A DNA stretch of 64,000 nucleotides. Source: Asparagopsis taxiformis (lineage: Eukaryota; Rhodophyta; Florideophyceae; Bonnemaisoniales; Bonnemaisoniaceae). The notes under the pieces are model-generated. The model was not told the DNA's origin, ran no database searches, and saw only the letters and a program-made list of their open reading frames with translations. Location: positions 26,541 through 90,540 of the forward strand of contig JALQPE010000723.1 of the NCBI GenBank assembly GCA_030407315.1. Reading direction: 5' to 3'. Positions 29,269-37,683 of the stretch are shown here, one piece after another. The position numbers and the translations under genes were made by a program. Each line of letters starts with the position of its first letter. The stretch's first letter is position 1.

Positions 29269-30363
29269 TCAACTCGCATCTGAATCTCTATCCCGATTCT
29301 TCTGCGCCATCATTCGCCGTCTCCGCCTTTCCGCAGCGCGCCGCTGTCCGGGTGTCATATTATTTTCCGCCCCGCTCATCTGATCCGAACCTTCCTGTTC
29401 CTTAGCATCTGCATCTCCGCCTTGATCACTATTATCCAGGTCCCAATTCGTAGACTGCGAAAAATCAAAAGGTTTGCCCCATAAATCATCATCCGCTTTC
29501 TCCTCTCCGGCTGCGCTGCGTTCCCTTTCTCGCTCCCGTGCCCTTTGTGTCCGTTTCTTTCGAGACACTTCCTCGAATGGATTTGTCTCCCACACGTCCT
29601 GAGTCGGAAGGTTGAATTCCAATTCCGGGTCGTTCTGCCATTCGCTTTCACGCGTGTACACGCCAGGGTTCTTCTCAATAGCTGTGATTTTCGCCCCAAG
29701 TCCACTGTTAGATTCTGGCAGTCTTCCGCGTCCGCCGCGCAGATCTTTCCTCTCCCTCGATTCCTTGCCACGCGTCACAATAGCTGGATGCGTCGTCGCG
29801 TCTGGTAACAAGCGAGGACGAAGACGAAGTTGTGGGTGAAGATTGTCGGATGCTGGATCGACGCCATCTTCGGCATCGAGCGAATTGATGACGCTCTCGA
29901 GGTCTTCAGAGAACCCCTTTTCCTGACAGATCCGTCGGAAATACGGACCTGATGGACCCTCAAGCTCTGCAAGAATAATTCGCGCTTCATTTCCTAAAGG
30001 CGATGTAGTAGAGGTCGTGGCCATATTGGCAAACATTTCATGGGATACGCGCATGGCACGATTGCGCAGGAAGTACATTGTCGCTGAAGCAGAAAACATC
30101 CCATATGCGATTCGTAGTTGGCGTGATTTGGCACTTGAAATGAATTGACGATAGATTGCCCATTGTGCGAACACGAGAAATAGAGTATGCTCTAGCACAC
30201 GCTTGCGCTCTGTGACGCCGTACTCAACGACTTTTCGTTCCTCCTCAGTTATGTCGGTATCGCCAACACCGTTCTGACGCGCACGGCTGAGACGGCCCAG
30301 AAGCTCCTTAAAGGCTGGAGCTAAAACTGCCTCTGGCGGATCAAATTTCCTCGAATCATTCAT
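29269..30363 (-). CDS. Two-helix membrane protein with charged C-terminus, unknown
   Basis: 364 residues. Two hydrophobic segments lie close together at about 56-75 (VLEHTLFLVFAQWAIYRQF) and 84-102 (RIAYGMFSASATMYFLRN), then a conserved-looking block with GPSGPYFRRICQEKGFSEDLE at about 136-156. The second half is highly charged and disordered, with Arg/Glu repeats (about 265-290) and a basic tail (AAERRRRRMMAQKNRDRDSD). A hairpin membrane anchor with a cytosolic disordered tail is the simplest reading. No family recognised. The gene is divergent from nothing and lies 180 bp upstream of the ABC transporter on the same strand. Confidence 0.6.
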   Translation of the reverse strand: MNDSRKFDPPEAVLAPAFKELLGRLSRARQNGVGDTDITEEERKVVEYGVTERKRVLEHTLFLVFAQWAIYRQFISSAKSRQLRIAYGMFSASATMYFLRNRAMRVSHEMFANMATTSTTSPLGNEARIILAELEGPSGPYFRRICQEKGFSEDLESVINSLDAEDGVDPASDNLHPQLRLRPRLLPDATTHPAIVTRGKESRERKDLRGGRGRLPESNSGLGAKITAIEKNPGVYTRESEWQNDPELEFNLPTQDVWETNPFEEVSRKKRTQRARERERERSAAGEEKADDDLWGKPFDFSQSTNWDLDNSDQGGDADAKEQEGSDQMSGAENNMTPGQRRAAERRRRRMMAQKNRDRDSDAS

Positions 30364-30796
30364 TGCCGATGTTCATGAGATCTGCGTGGCTTACGGAAAG
30401 AGATGCGCGGGTAACTGGTTCAGATTTTTCGGATATCTGTTCGGTAACCGTACTATTGCAGAGAAGTGGAAGGATATCCAACAGTGCAACGGCTACTATT
30501 CAAAAATGTTACAGCAATGTTGCTACGTAGTTTAAAAACATCTCGTGGCCCGTCTATCAAGTTCCAAGAAGATGAGGTATCGTATCCCAAATTACTTTGT
30601 CCAAGTCAAGCTACCTCGAGGAATACTACCGACAACGTATCACAATTCCACACGCGCGATAGTTTGGAAGTATTACTTTGTTCACCATCCACTCACTGAA
30701 CACAACTGCAATTCTGTGTACATTAACCGCTATGTCCTGAATCAGTATGTGCGGCGCCTACTTGAAGCGGTATCAGTCAACAATACTTCGATATTA
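30364..30796. other. Intergenic
   Basis: About 430 bp between the start of the two-helix protein gene and the 3' end of FBPase. AT-rich. Nothing recognisable beyond short chance frames. Confidence 0.4.
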
Positions 30797-31876
30797 TTAT
30801 GCATACTTGGCTGCAAGAGCCTCAAAGTCAGATACGTCATCAGCAGATCCCATGTATACTGGTACGCGCTGGTGAATCTTCTCTGGTACCACATCCAGGA
30901 TCGGCGTCTTACCAGTAGTCGCCTTTCCACCAGCTTGTTCCATGAGGAATGCCATTGGAGCCGCCTCGTACAACAGACGCAGCTTTCCATTGGGCGACTT
31001 TTTATCAGCTGGGTAGATAAAGATTCCACCATAGAACAGTGTACGATGTACATCAGCAACCATGGAGCCGATATAACGAAGTGTGTAGCTAGATTTACCC
31101 TCGCCAGGGTATTTGAGTGATTGAATATATTCCGTCGTGGCCTGATCCCAGTTCTTAGCATTACCCTCATTCACCGAGTAGATCTTTCCACGCGACGGGA
31201 TCTTAATATCAGGATGCGTGAGAACAAACTCTCCCAACGACGGATCGAGGGTGAAACCATTCACACCCGAGCCGACGGAAATAACGAGATTGGTTGCAGA
31301 GCCGTACATGGCGTATCCAGCAGCAACCATCTGACGACCAGGTTTCGAAATAGCTGCAGCGGCGCTAGCAGGATCGACGACGGATTCGGGATCGTCAATC
31401 TTGAAGATGGAAAAGATGGTTCCAATGGAGACGTTTGCATCGACATTTGAAGATCCATCGAGCGGGTCAAAGGCGATGGCATACTTTCCAGTTGTGCCGT
31501 CAATGCTGCTCTTTCCGCACACGATGGCGAGCTCGTCCTCCTCGGAGACCATCACGCCACACTTTTCCGAGCTTTCAATGTTGCATTTGAAAGTGTCATT
31601 AGCGATGATGTCCAGCTTCTTCTGGTCCTCGCCCTGCACATTGCCCGAGCCGGCCAGACCGTAGAGCTTTGCGATACCGGCACGACGTACGCAAGTTTCG
31701 GTGACCTTGCATGCGAGCTGAACGGCAGCGAGGAGGAGGGTGAGGTCACCCGATGCTTCGTGATGCTGACGCTGGCCTTGGAGCACGAAGCGCGTCAGTG
31801 TGACGGAATCGAGTCCTTCTAGACCTGTTGGTGGGTGAAGGCCGCCGTCTGCTTGATCTTTCATGAGCTGGTCCAT
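30797..31876 (-). CDS. FBP: Fructose-1,6-bisphosphatase, cytosolic type
   Basis: 359 residues. Hallmarks include the metal-binding and catalytic box DPLDGSSN (137-144), SGNVQGEDQKKLD (77-89), the SEEDE metal site (111-115) and the substrate-binding region YPADKKSPNGKLRLLYEA. There is no transit peptide: the first residues already align with the family start. The Cys-containing redox loop of plastid FBPase is absent. It hydrolyses fructose-1,6-bisphosphate to fructose-6-phosphate in gluconeogenesis. In red algae the storage glucan is built in the cytosol, so a cytosolic enzyme fits. Length and motifs are normal. Confidence 0.95.
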   Translation of the reverse strand: MDQLMKDQADGGLHPPTGLEGLDSVTLTRFVLQGQRQHHEASGDLTLLLAAVQLACKVTETCVRRAGIAKLYGLAGSGNVQGEDQKKLDIIANDTFKCNIESSEKCGVMVSEEDELAIVCGKSSIDGTTGKYAIAFDPLDGSSNVDANVSIGTIFSIFKIDDPESVVDPASAAAAISKPGRQMVAAGYAMYGSATNLVISVGSGVNGFTLDPSLGEFVLTHPDIKIPSRGKIYSVNEGNAKNWDQATTEYIQSLKYPGEGKSSYTLRYIGSMVADVHRTLFYGGIFIYPADKKSPNGKLRLLYEAAPMAFLMEQAGGKATTGKTPILDVVPEKIHQRVPVYMGSADDVSDFEALAAKYA

Positions 31877-32329
31877 GGTTGGGTTTGTGGGGTGGGATAG
31901 ATTTGGAATGCGCGAGAACTGCGAGTTGGACGGCGCGACGATTAGCGATTAAACAATAGGAGGATTGAATGGAGATGGAGAAATGCTTCACATGTCATCA
32001 AAATGTGTTTGTGCATTGCTTGCTCAGATTGAAAGGTACTGTAGCTTGTGGTTGCTGCGTGAGCAGATGTGGAAGCGAGTGCTATCCACTCATTACAACA
32101 ATCCGATTCCGTTGCCAAATGTCTCCAAACCATTGGTTGTAATTTGATACCCACACGCCGTGGGCCAATGCAATTCTGCCAAGTAGCTGTCCATCAGATG
32201 ACTTATTTCTACAGTCCGTGTCGACACTGGTGGCATAACACAAGACCGACGTCATCAACTCTTTAAATTAGTAATACAACTCAACTCTCATCTCGACAAA
32301 CCAATTACGACTAGCACAACACATTACAA
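31877..32329. other. Intergenic upstream of FBPase
   Basis: About 450 bp between the FBPase start and the 3' end of the second C2-domain gene. It should hold the FBPase promoter; no element recognised. Confidence 0.4.
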
Positions 32330-33430
32330 TTACTCATTAGTCACCGCAAACCAAAGATTGATAGCCTCGTCCGAGATCTCCTTCTTCGCCAGCACCACCA
32401 AACCAGGCGCATTTCCATCCTGCCCCGACCACCATTGCAGTACCTTTCCCTCGTCCATAGAATGCAGCTGCTTCACAGAAACCTGCACAAATCCGACTAG
32501 TTTTGGGTCAATAGCGCTTCTCTTCTGATAAAATTCCAGACGCATCGGTTTCTTCTCCTCGCCACAGAACAGGTCTGCATACGAGCTCACCGCAGTCTCA
32601 AACTCTCTGTTCGGGTTTCCGTGGCTCTCCGAGCGATACACAGGCGTCCATCGTGCCTTCTTCAACGAACGGTTCAACACATAAAATGTTTTCGCACGTG
32701 GTTTGGCCGATTTATCAAACTTGACGTTGATATTCACAACACGATCAGCCCCCGTCGAGCGTTTGGTATCGCCAGACAAAATCACCCATGTGTCCTTCTT
32801 GGAATTAATCGAGTCCATCTTCATCACCTTACACTGCCCCGGCGCACAGACAATATCCCATATAGAGCACATAGCATGTCCGAGCGGAATGCTCTTCTTC
32901 ATCGAGCCCTTGCCGTACACCTTGACTAACAGCTCCTTGTCCATGTCCTGGTCCGGCAAAGCGGAGAAGGAAAACTTGGTGACAAATCTGGGAAAGTGAC
33001 AGTTGGTTAAAGACTCGGTGCGCCCCAACTGGCGCCATTTGTCACGAGGCGTGTCACGCATGTGAAGCACGACAAAGGGATCGGTGTTGGAGAAGAGATC
33101 TATCTTTGGTAGAAACTGGCATTCCACCGACACTTCCATGGGCTCTGAGTAGAGAGCGTCGATGTAGGCTCGAGTGTTGTCCGATGCTGCTGAAGGACCG
33201 CCCAGAAACTCGACGACGAGCTGTACCGGCTTGGGCGTTTCTTCCTCCAGCACAGTTCCGATTGGCGGCGGGCGATGTCGCGGAAAATCCTCCAGACGCG
33301 TGATGGTGCGCGTAACTGTCAGGTTGGAGGCGGCGGACATGTCAGAGTCAACGGAAAGGGCGTCATCGTCCACAGATGGTGCCGAACTGAAGGTCGCATT
33401 GGAGATGGAATGTTGAATCACGTTGGCCAT
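32330..33430 (-). CDS. Copine-like tandem C2-domain protein
   Basis: 366 residues from the ATG at 33430 (MANV); the frame continues only 4 codons upstream from a TTG. After about 75 disordered residues, a C2A-like domain (about 78-215) contains KIDLFSNTDPFVVLHMRD, with two Asp residues in the calcium-binding loop positions, and KELLVKVYGKG. A C2B-like domain (about 225-340) includes RWTPVYRSESHGNPNREFE, the copine-type second C2 pattern, and MRLEFYQKRSAIDPKLVGF. Copines normally continue with a von Willebrand A domain, but this protein ends directly. It is a paralogue of the partial gene at the left edge. Calcium-dependent lipid binding is likely from the family; the role is unknown. Confidence 0.75.
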   Translation of the reverse strand: MANVIQHSISNATFSSAPSVDDDALSVDSDMSAASNLTVTRTITRLEDFPRHRPPPIGTVLEEETPKPVQLVVEFLGGPSAASDNTRAYIDALYSEPMEVSVECQFLPKIDLFSNTDPFVVLHMRDTPRDKWRQLGRTESLTNCHFPRFVTKFSFSALPDQDMDKELLVKVYGKGSMKKSIPLGHAMCSIWDIVCAPGQCKVMKMDSINSKKDTWVILSGDTKRSTGADRVVNINVKFDKSAKPRAKTFYVLNRSLKKARWTPVYRSESHGNPNREFETAVSSYADLFCGEEKKPMRLEFYQKRSAIDPKLVGFVQVSVKQLHSMDEGKVLQWWSGQDGNAPGLVVLAKKEISDEAINLWFAVTNE

Positions 33431-34009
33431 GATGATAAGCAAAGTTGAGCTATGAGGTTATAGTTTGGTTATGCGGAAGGAATCAGTTTATAAAGGAGAG
33501 CGTGGAAGTTGTGTGGGTCGATTGAAGATGCGAAAGAGTTGGGCCGAGTCAAGTGCGTCAAGTGTTTTGACGCAGTCTTGGATGGATGGGTAGTATGCGT
33601 TGGGCTGTTCTGTGTCTTGTTTTGCTTTGCTTATACCATGTATGACAAGTTGATAATTTTCACGATTCAACGGTCCGTTCGGTACAATAACTATACAAAG
33701 GACCATACGGGATACAGTTTCGGAGTCACAATGTAAGCAAGAGACCCGTCGCGACAGTGTGCGACTGGTCCTTTGAGGCCTCGACATCATCTCTTCTGTA
33801 AGCCATCCTTTTAGACCGTTAAATTTAGCGCTCCCAACTGGATGCATCCATTGGCGCGCGGTCGCTTGTCGCGTGATAAAACTGAAAAATATTTTGGAAA
33901 TAACAAAAATATTTTCAAAACTTGATGCACACGTGTACGCGTCGGGCAACGTCTTCAGGTGTTGATCCGCTGCTGCTGTGGTACCGGCTCTCTCTGTAAT
34001 CGATCAATC
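33431..34009. promoter_or_regulatory. Divergent intergenic region between C2 gene and TGT gene
   Basis: About 580 bp with the promoters of both flanking genes. AT-rich tract near 33880-33920. No element named with confidence. Confidence 0.4.
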
Positions 34010-35236
34010 ATGCCAGAGAGCTGCGTATCCAACGACGCAATCTACTATGGAGGAGAAACCTCGCCCGCGCTACGATTTCAACTGCATGCAACATGGAACA
34101 AAGCAAGAGCAGGTACATTACATCTTCCACACCATTCCGCTCTGACGCCGATGTTCATGCCTGTTGGCACGCAGGCGTCTATAAAGGGACTGGCACCGTC
34201 CCAACTGCTGGATCCAGCGGTAGACGCACAGCTAATACTAGCCAACACGTATCACGTCGGTCTTCGGCCAGGCGGAGATATCGTGCGTGAAATGGGAGGA
34301 ATTCATCAGTTTATGAAATGGCCACGAGCCGTTCTGACCGATTCCGGCGGTTTTCAAATGGTTTCGTTACTGCGCTTCTCGACGGTGACCGAACAAGGCG
34401 TGCACTTTCAAAGCCCGGTCGATGGTACAGAGATGCTGCTCACGCCGGAAAAGAGTATCGCGATTCAGAACGATATAGGTGCGGACATCATCATGGCATT
34501 GGACGACGTCGTCTCGAGTACCACAACAGGTCCACGTGTCGAAGAAGCTTGTCACAGGACGCTTCGTTGGATCGACCGATGTATCGCGGCGCACGCCAAT
34601 AAGCGCATACAGAGCTTGTTCGGTATTGTACAGGGCGGCCTTGACATGCGTCTGCGTCAAATGTGCTGCCGCGGTTTAGTTGAGAAGAATTTGCCGGGCT
34701 ACGCCATCGGCGGCTTGTCGGGCGGTGAGGAAAAGGACGTGTTCTGGAAGGTGGTCAACCAATGCACCGATATGTTGCCGAGCGACAAACCGAGATACTG
34801 TATGGGCGTCGGTTATCCGGAGGATATCATTGTGTGCGTGGCGCTCGGCGCGGACATGTTTGATTGCGTGTACCCCGCGCGCACTGCACGCTTCGGAACT
34901 GCGTTGGTGCCGAGCGGCTTGCTCAAAATCCGTAATGCCAGCATGGCGACCGACGGGCGACCGATTCAAGACGACTGCGAGTGTCACACGTGCGCCAACT
35001 ATTCGCGAGCCTACTTGCATTTACTGTCGCCGAAAGACAGTTCTATCGGGGCACAATTGCTCACATTGCACAACATTGCTTATCTGACGCGTCTGACAAA
35101 CAAGGCTCGACAAGCCATAATTGACGGTCGCTTTGAGCAATTTGTGCAGCAGTTTATGCTCAATTTATATCCAAACAAAGAGTATCCCAAGTGGTCGTAT
35201 GATGCATTAACATTTGCCGGAGTCAAGTTATTGTAG
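34010..35236 (+). CDS. QTRT1: Queuine tRNA-ribosyltransferase catalytic subunit (TGT)
   Basis: 408 residues from the ATG at 34010; the frame opens earlier only from a GTG. Conserved boxes: PMFMPVGTQASIKGL, LILANTYHVGLRPG, the base-binding DSGGFQMVSL, IMALDDV, the catalytic-Asp segment FDCVYPARTARFGTA, and the zinc site CECHTCANY with a distant His (LLTLHN), in the family order. The enzyme exchanges guanine 34 for queuine in tRNAs with GUN anticodons (Tyr, His, Asn, Asp) together with QTRT2. A tRNA-Tyr with anticodon GUA, one of its substrates, lies 17 kb away in this window. Length is normal. Confidence 0.95.
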   Translation: MPESCVSNDAIYYGGETSPALRFQLHATWNKARAGTLHLPHHSALTPMFMPVGTQASIKGLAPSQLLDPAVDAQLILANTYHVGLRPGGDIVREMGGIHQFMKWPRAVLTDSGGFQMVSLLRFSTVTEQGVHFQSPVDGTEMLLTPEKSIAIQNDIGADIIMALDDVVSSTTTGPRVEEACHRTLRWIDRCIAAHANKRIQSLFGIVQGGLDMRLRQMCCRGLVEKNLPGYAIGGLSGGEEKDVFWKVVNQCTDMLPSDKPRYCMGVGYPEDIIVCVALGADMFDCVYPARTARFGTALVPSGLLKIRNASMATDGRPIQDDCECHTCANYSRAYLHLLSPKDSSIGAQLLTLHNIAYLTRLTNKARQAIIDGRFEQFVQQFMLNLYPNKEYPKWSYDALTFAGVKLL

Positions 35237-36024
35237 CTGCGATTTGATAAACATGAGCAAGTTTTATAGCTCGACACGAGAGAGAAGCGGCGGCGTGGTG
35301 CAGCGCAGCGCAGCGCAGCGCAGAGCAGAGCAGAGTAGAGCAGCATTGCGGAGCACTGCGCAGCCCAACTGAGCTGAGCAGAGCAGCACTGCTGCTCACT
35401 TGCAACGTGTCATGTGGTACTGCACTTGACAAGAATAATCGACGCAATTACAGCGGCGAGCCCCGATTGCCTACGTAGCAATTGAAACGAGTGCTGTAAA
35501 CAGTGAAGGTTAGGGAATTGTAAGCTTTGTGCATAAACCTTCCTGGACCAACACGTGTGTTCCGCCCGCCACCAGCATGGAACGTTTATTTCGGGACGTT
35601 CATACACAACCATTCCAATCATCCTTCTACCTCACGCACCTCCCGTTCTTCGGTGCGAAACTATCCTTTTGTAACACCACCTCCGACACCGCTTACTGCC
35701 GTCTATAAACATCGTCTAGTGCACACTTCGATTCTCACCTCGATGACCCAAAGTAGCTCGACACTAGCTCCACGTGCCCGCATGTCCTTCGTTCATATAG
35801 CTCACCCCATGTCACAAAACCCCTCTCACGTACACTTCATCCGACTCCAGTCTCTGCGCATTCGCCTTGAATCATTCTTTTGATGATGCACATCAATACA
35901 ACAGTGCCGCTTTCCCCGACCATTCTCCGCCGCGCATTCTCCGTCCTCCCATTTAACTACTCTATTCAGTGACCATCCATCACAGTTTATGTCATAGCCC
36001 CGCCTTGCATGTCCTTGAAAGGAT
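35237..36024. other. Intergenic with pentanucleotide repeat
   Basis: About 790 bp between TGT and the MYB gene. The left end carries the GCAGC/GCAGA repeat annotated separately. The right 450 bp are C/T-rich, like a long 5' UTR. The open frame near 35530-35880 has no domain and unconvincing composition. Confidence 0.45.
35299..35398. repeat. GCAGC/GCAGA pentanucleotide repeat
   Basis: Tandem GCAGC units pass into GCAGA units (35299-35346). A second, degenerate block with GAGCTGAGCAGAGCAGC follows (35370-35398). Related pentamers occur at 40803-40826 and 48804-48834. Confidence 0.85.
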
Positions 36025-37428
36025 ATGGGTCGTTCTGTTGACGATGATACTTTTGCACGAGGTCCATGGACGAGAAGTGAAGATTGCCAGCTCATCAATC
36101 TCGTTAATGCCAATGGCCCGCGAAATTGGACCAGTCTCGCCGCCCTCATGTCTAGTCGCTCCGGTAAGCAATGTCGCGAGCGTTGGCTCAATCATCTCAA
36201 CCCCGATATCAAGAAGGGTGCATGGACGATTGCGGAAGACGATATGCTCGTTGAATTGCATAGAGACATCGGCAATCGATGGTCCGAGATTGCCAAATAC
36301 CTTCCCGGTCGCACCGATAATGCCATAAAGAATCATTGGAATTCGACCATAAAGCGAAAGATACGCCCCGACGGAACCGCACTGTTGGCTCCTACTGCCA
36401 ATCGAAGGAATTCCGCTTCTGAACCAAACTCTTCCTCCACTCATCTCACCCTCACCAAAAGTGTGGAAAGTTCAACCAGCTCTCACAGTGACAGCAAGAA
36501 AAGGAATCTCATCATTCGGAAAAAACAGTCTAGAACTGTACCGAAAAGTGTACACTTACCCAAACGTTCGGCCGAGGAGGAAGGAACTTGTGTTCCAAAA
36601 CATGTGAGTGATTCTTCGCAAACAAATCAGCCCTATGTTACAATCATGGGAGCCAATCCCAACACGCGCGCCGCACCGATGCTTACGAAACATCCCATGT
36701 CCAGCTCTGCGAATGAGCAATACTTGAAGCCGATGATTGGCACACAGCGTCACGTGGAAATGTCTTGTGAGCCTATATCCCCGCCACTGGGATCAGCAGT
36801 CTCCAGTACCGATGCAATGGAGTTGCATGTGAATAAGAGTGATAATCGCTCGGAAAGAACGATGATGCCGTACATGGACCTTCTATCATCGCAGTGTTTG
36901 CACGGCGCGCAAAGTGAGATTCTGTCGCAATCGGAAAGTTTGGAAACTACTGAGCAATCGAAATGCGAAGTGAATCCATATGAATTTAATTCAGACTTGT
37001 CTTCTTCAATATCGTTCGGCGTGTATGGCGAACCGGGGTGCCACACGAACCAGAATGTGACACCGTACTGGCGCTATCTCGACGAATCGGAAACAAGTAG
37101 CGCGGTTCGAACAACAGCGCAAAAACGACAGAGAAGCGAGGGTATGATGTTACAGAGAACTGGATTTGCTCCATTTCTGTTTGACATGTCTGCAAGCGAT
37201 TTGAGAACAAACGATATCGCGCTTACCGATTTCGGGGACGAAAGTGATATGTTAATTGATCGAAGCAACGATGGAGTGTCGTTGAATGCCGCCAGTAGTA
37301 ATACCGGAGATGTTTTGGCATACGATAATCAGGACGCGTTGTCCAATCTATACACCGGTCCCGGCATGGGGTTAACATCGCTGATGGGGTCAATTAACCC
37401 AATTGCTTATGCAGACTATGACTTCTAA
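36025..37428 (+). CDS. R2R3 MYB transcription factor
   Basis: 467 residues. Repeat R2 (about 12-62) begins RGPWTRSED and contains NWTSLAALMSSRSGKQCRERW. Repeat R3 (about 64-113) begins KGAWTIAEDDMLV and ends GRTDNAIKNHWNSTIKRK. The regularly spaced tryptophans are present, with R2's NW start and Ile or Val replacing the first Trp of R3 as in plant and animal MYBs. No R1 repeat precedes it. R2R3 modules bind AAC-containing sites in promoters. The rest is Ser/Thr-rich and disordered, with a Lys/Arg cluster (KKRNLIIRKKQSR, about 155-170) and an acidic C-terminal region that could activate transcription. The target pathway is unknown. Confidence 0.93.
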   Translation: MGRSVDDDTFARGPWTRSEDCQLINLVNANGPRNWTSLAALMSSRSGKQCRERWLNHLNPDIKKGAWTIAEDDMLVELHRDIGNRWSEIAKYLPGRTDNAIKNHWNSTIKRKIRPDGTALLAPTANRRNSASEPNSSSTHLTLTKSVESSTSSHSDSKKRNLIIRKKQSRTVPKSVHLPKRSAEEEGTCVPKHVSDSSQTNQPYVTIMGANPNTRAAPMLTKHPMSSSANEQYLKPMIGTQRHVEMSCEPISPPLGSAVSSTDAMELHVNKSDNRSERTMMPYMDLLSSQCLHGAQSEILSQSESLETTEQSKCEVNPYEFNSDLSSSISFGVYGEPGCHTNQNVTPYWRYLDESETSSAVRTTAQKRQRSEGMMLQRTGFAPFLFDMSASDLRTNDIALTDFGDESDMLIDRSNDGVSLNAASSNTGDVLAYDNQDALSNLYTGPGMGLTSLMGSINPIAYADYDF

Positions 37429-37683
37429 CATTGGCAATCGGCTGAAGAGTTAGGTGCAATGCTTGAAAGTTGTATATTTGTAGTTGATCATACTTTGCGC
37501 TCGAATAACTCATCAGACCGAAACGAGATGAGCACATCATTTGGCGTCTTTACTATGTCGAATCATTTTCAATATTATATGGTGTGGACGCGATCGATTG
37601 ATATTCGAGTCTAGTCAGTCCAGTGTTGTGTTGACAGTAACTCTAGTTTCGAAGTACAACTGTAAACAACATGGCAGACTTGT
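37429..37683. other. Convergent 3' ends of MYB and PPR genes
   Basis: About 255 bp of AT-rich sequence between the two stop codons. Presumed 3' UTRs and polyadenylation sites. Confidence 0.4.

Noticed and set aside
30797..31876. Plastid FBPase
   Set aside because: No transit peptide and no redox loop cysteines; the cytosolic form fits better.
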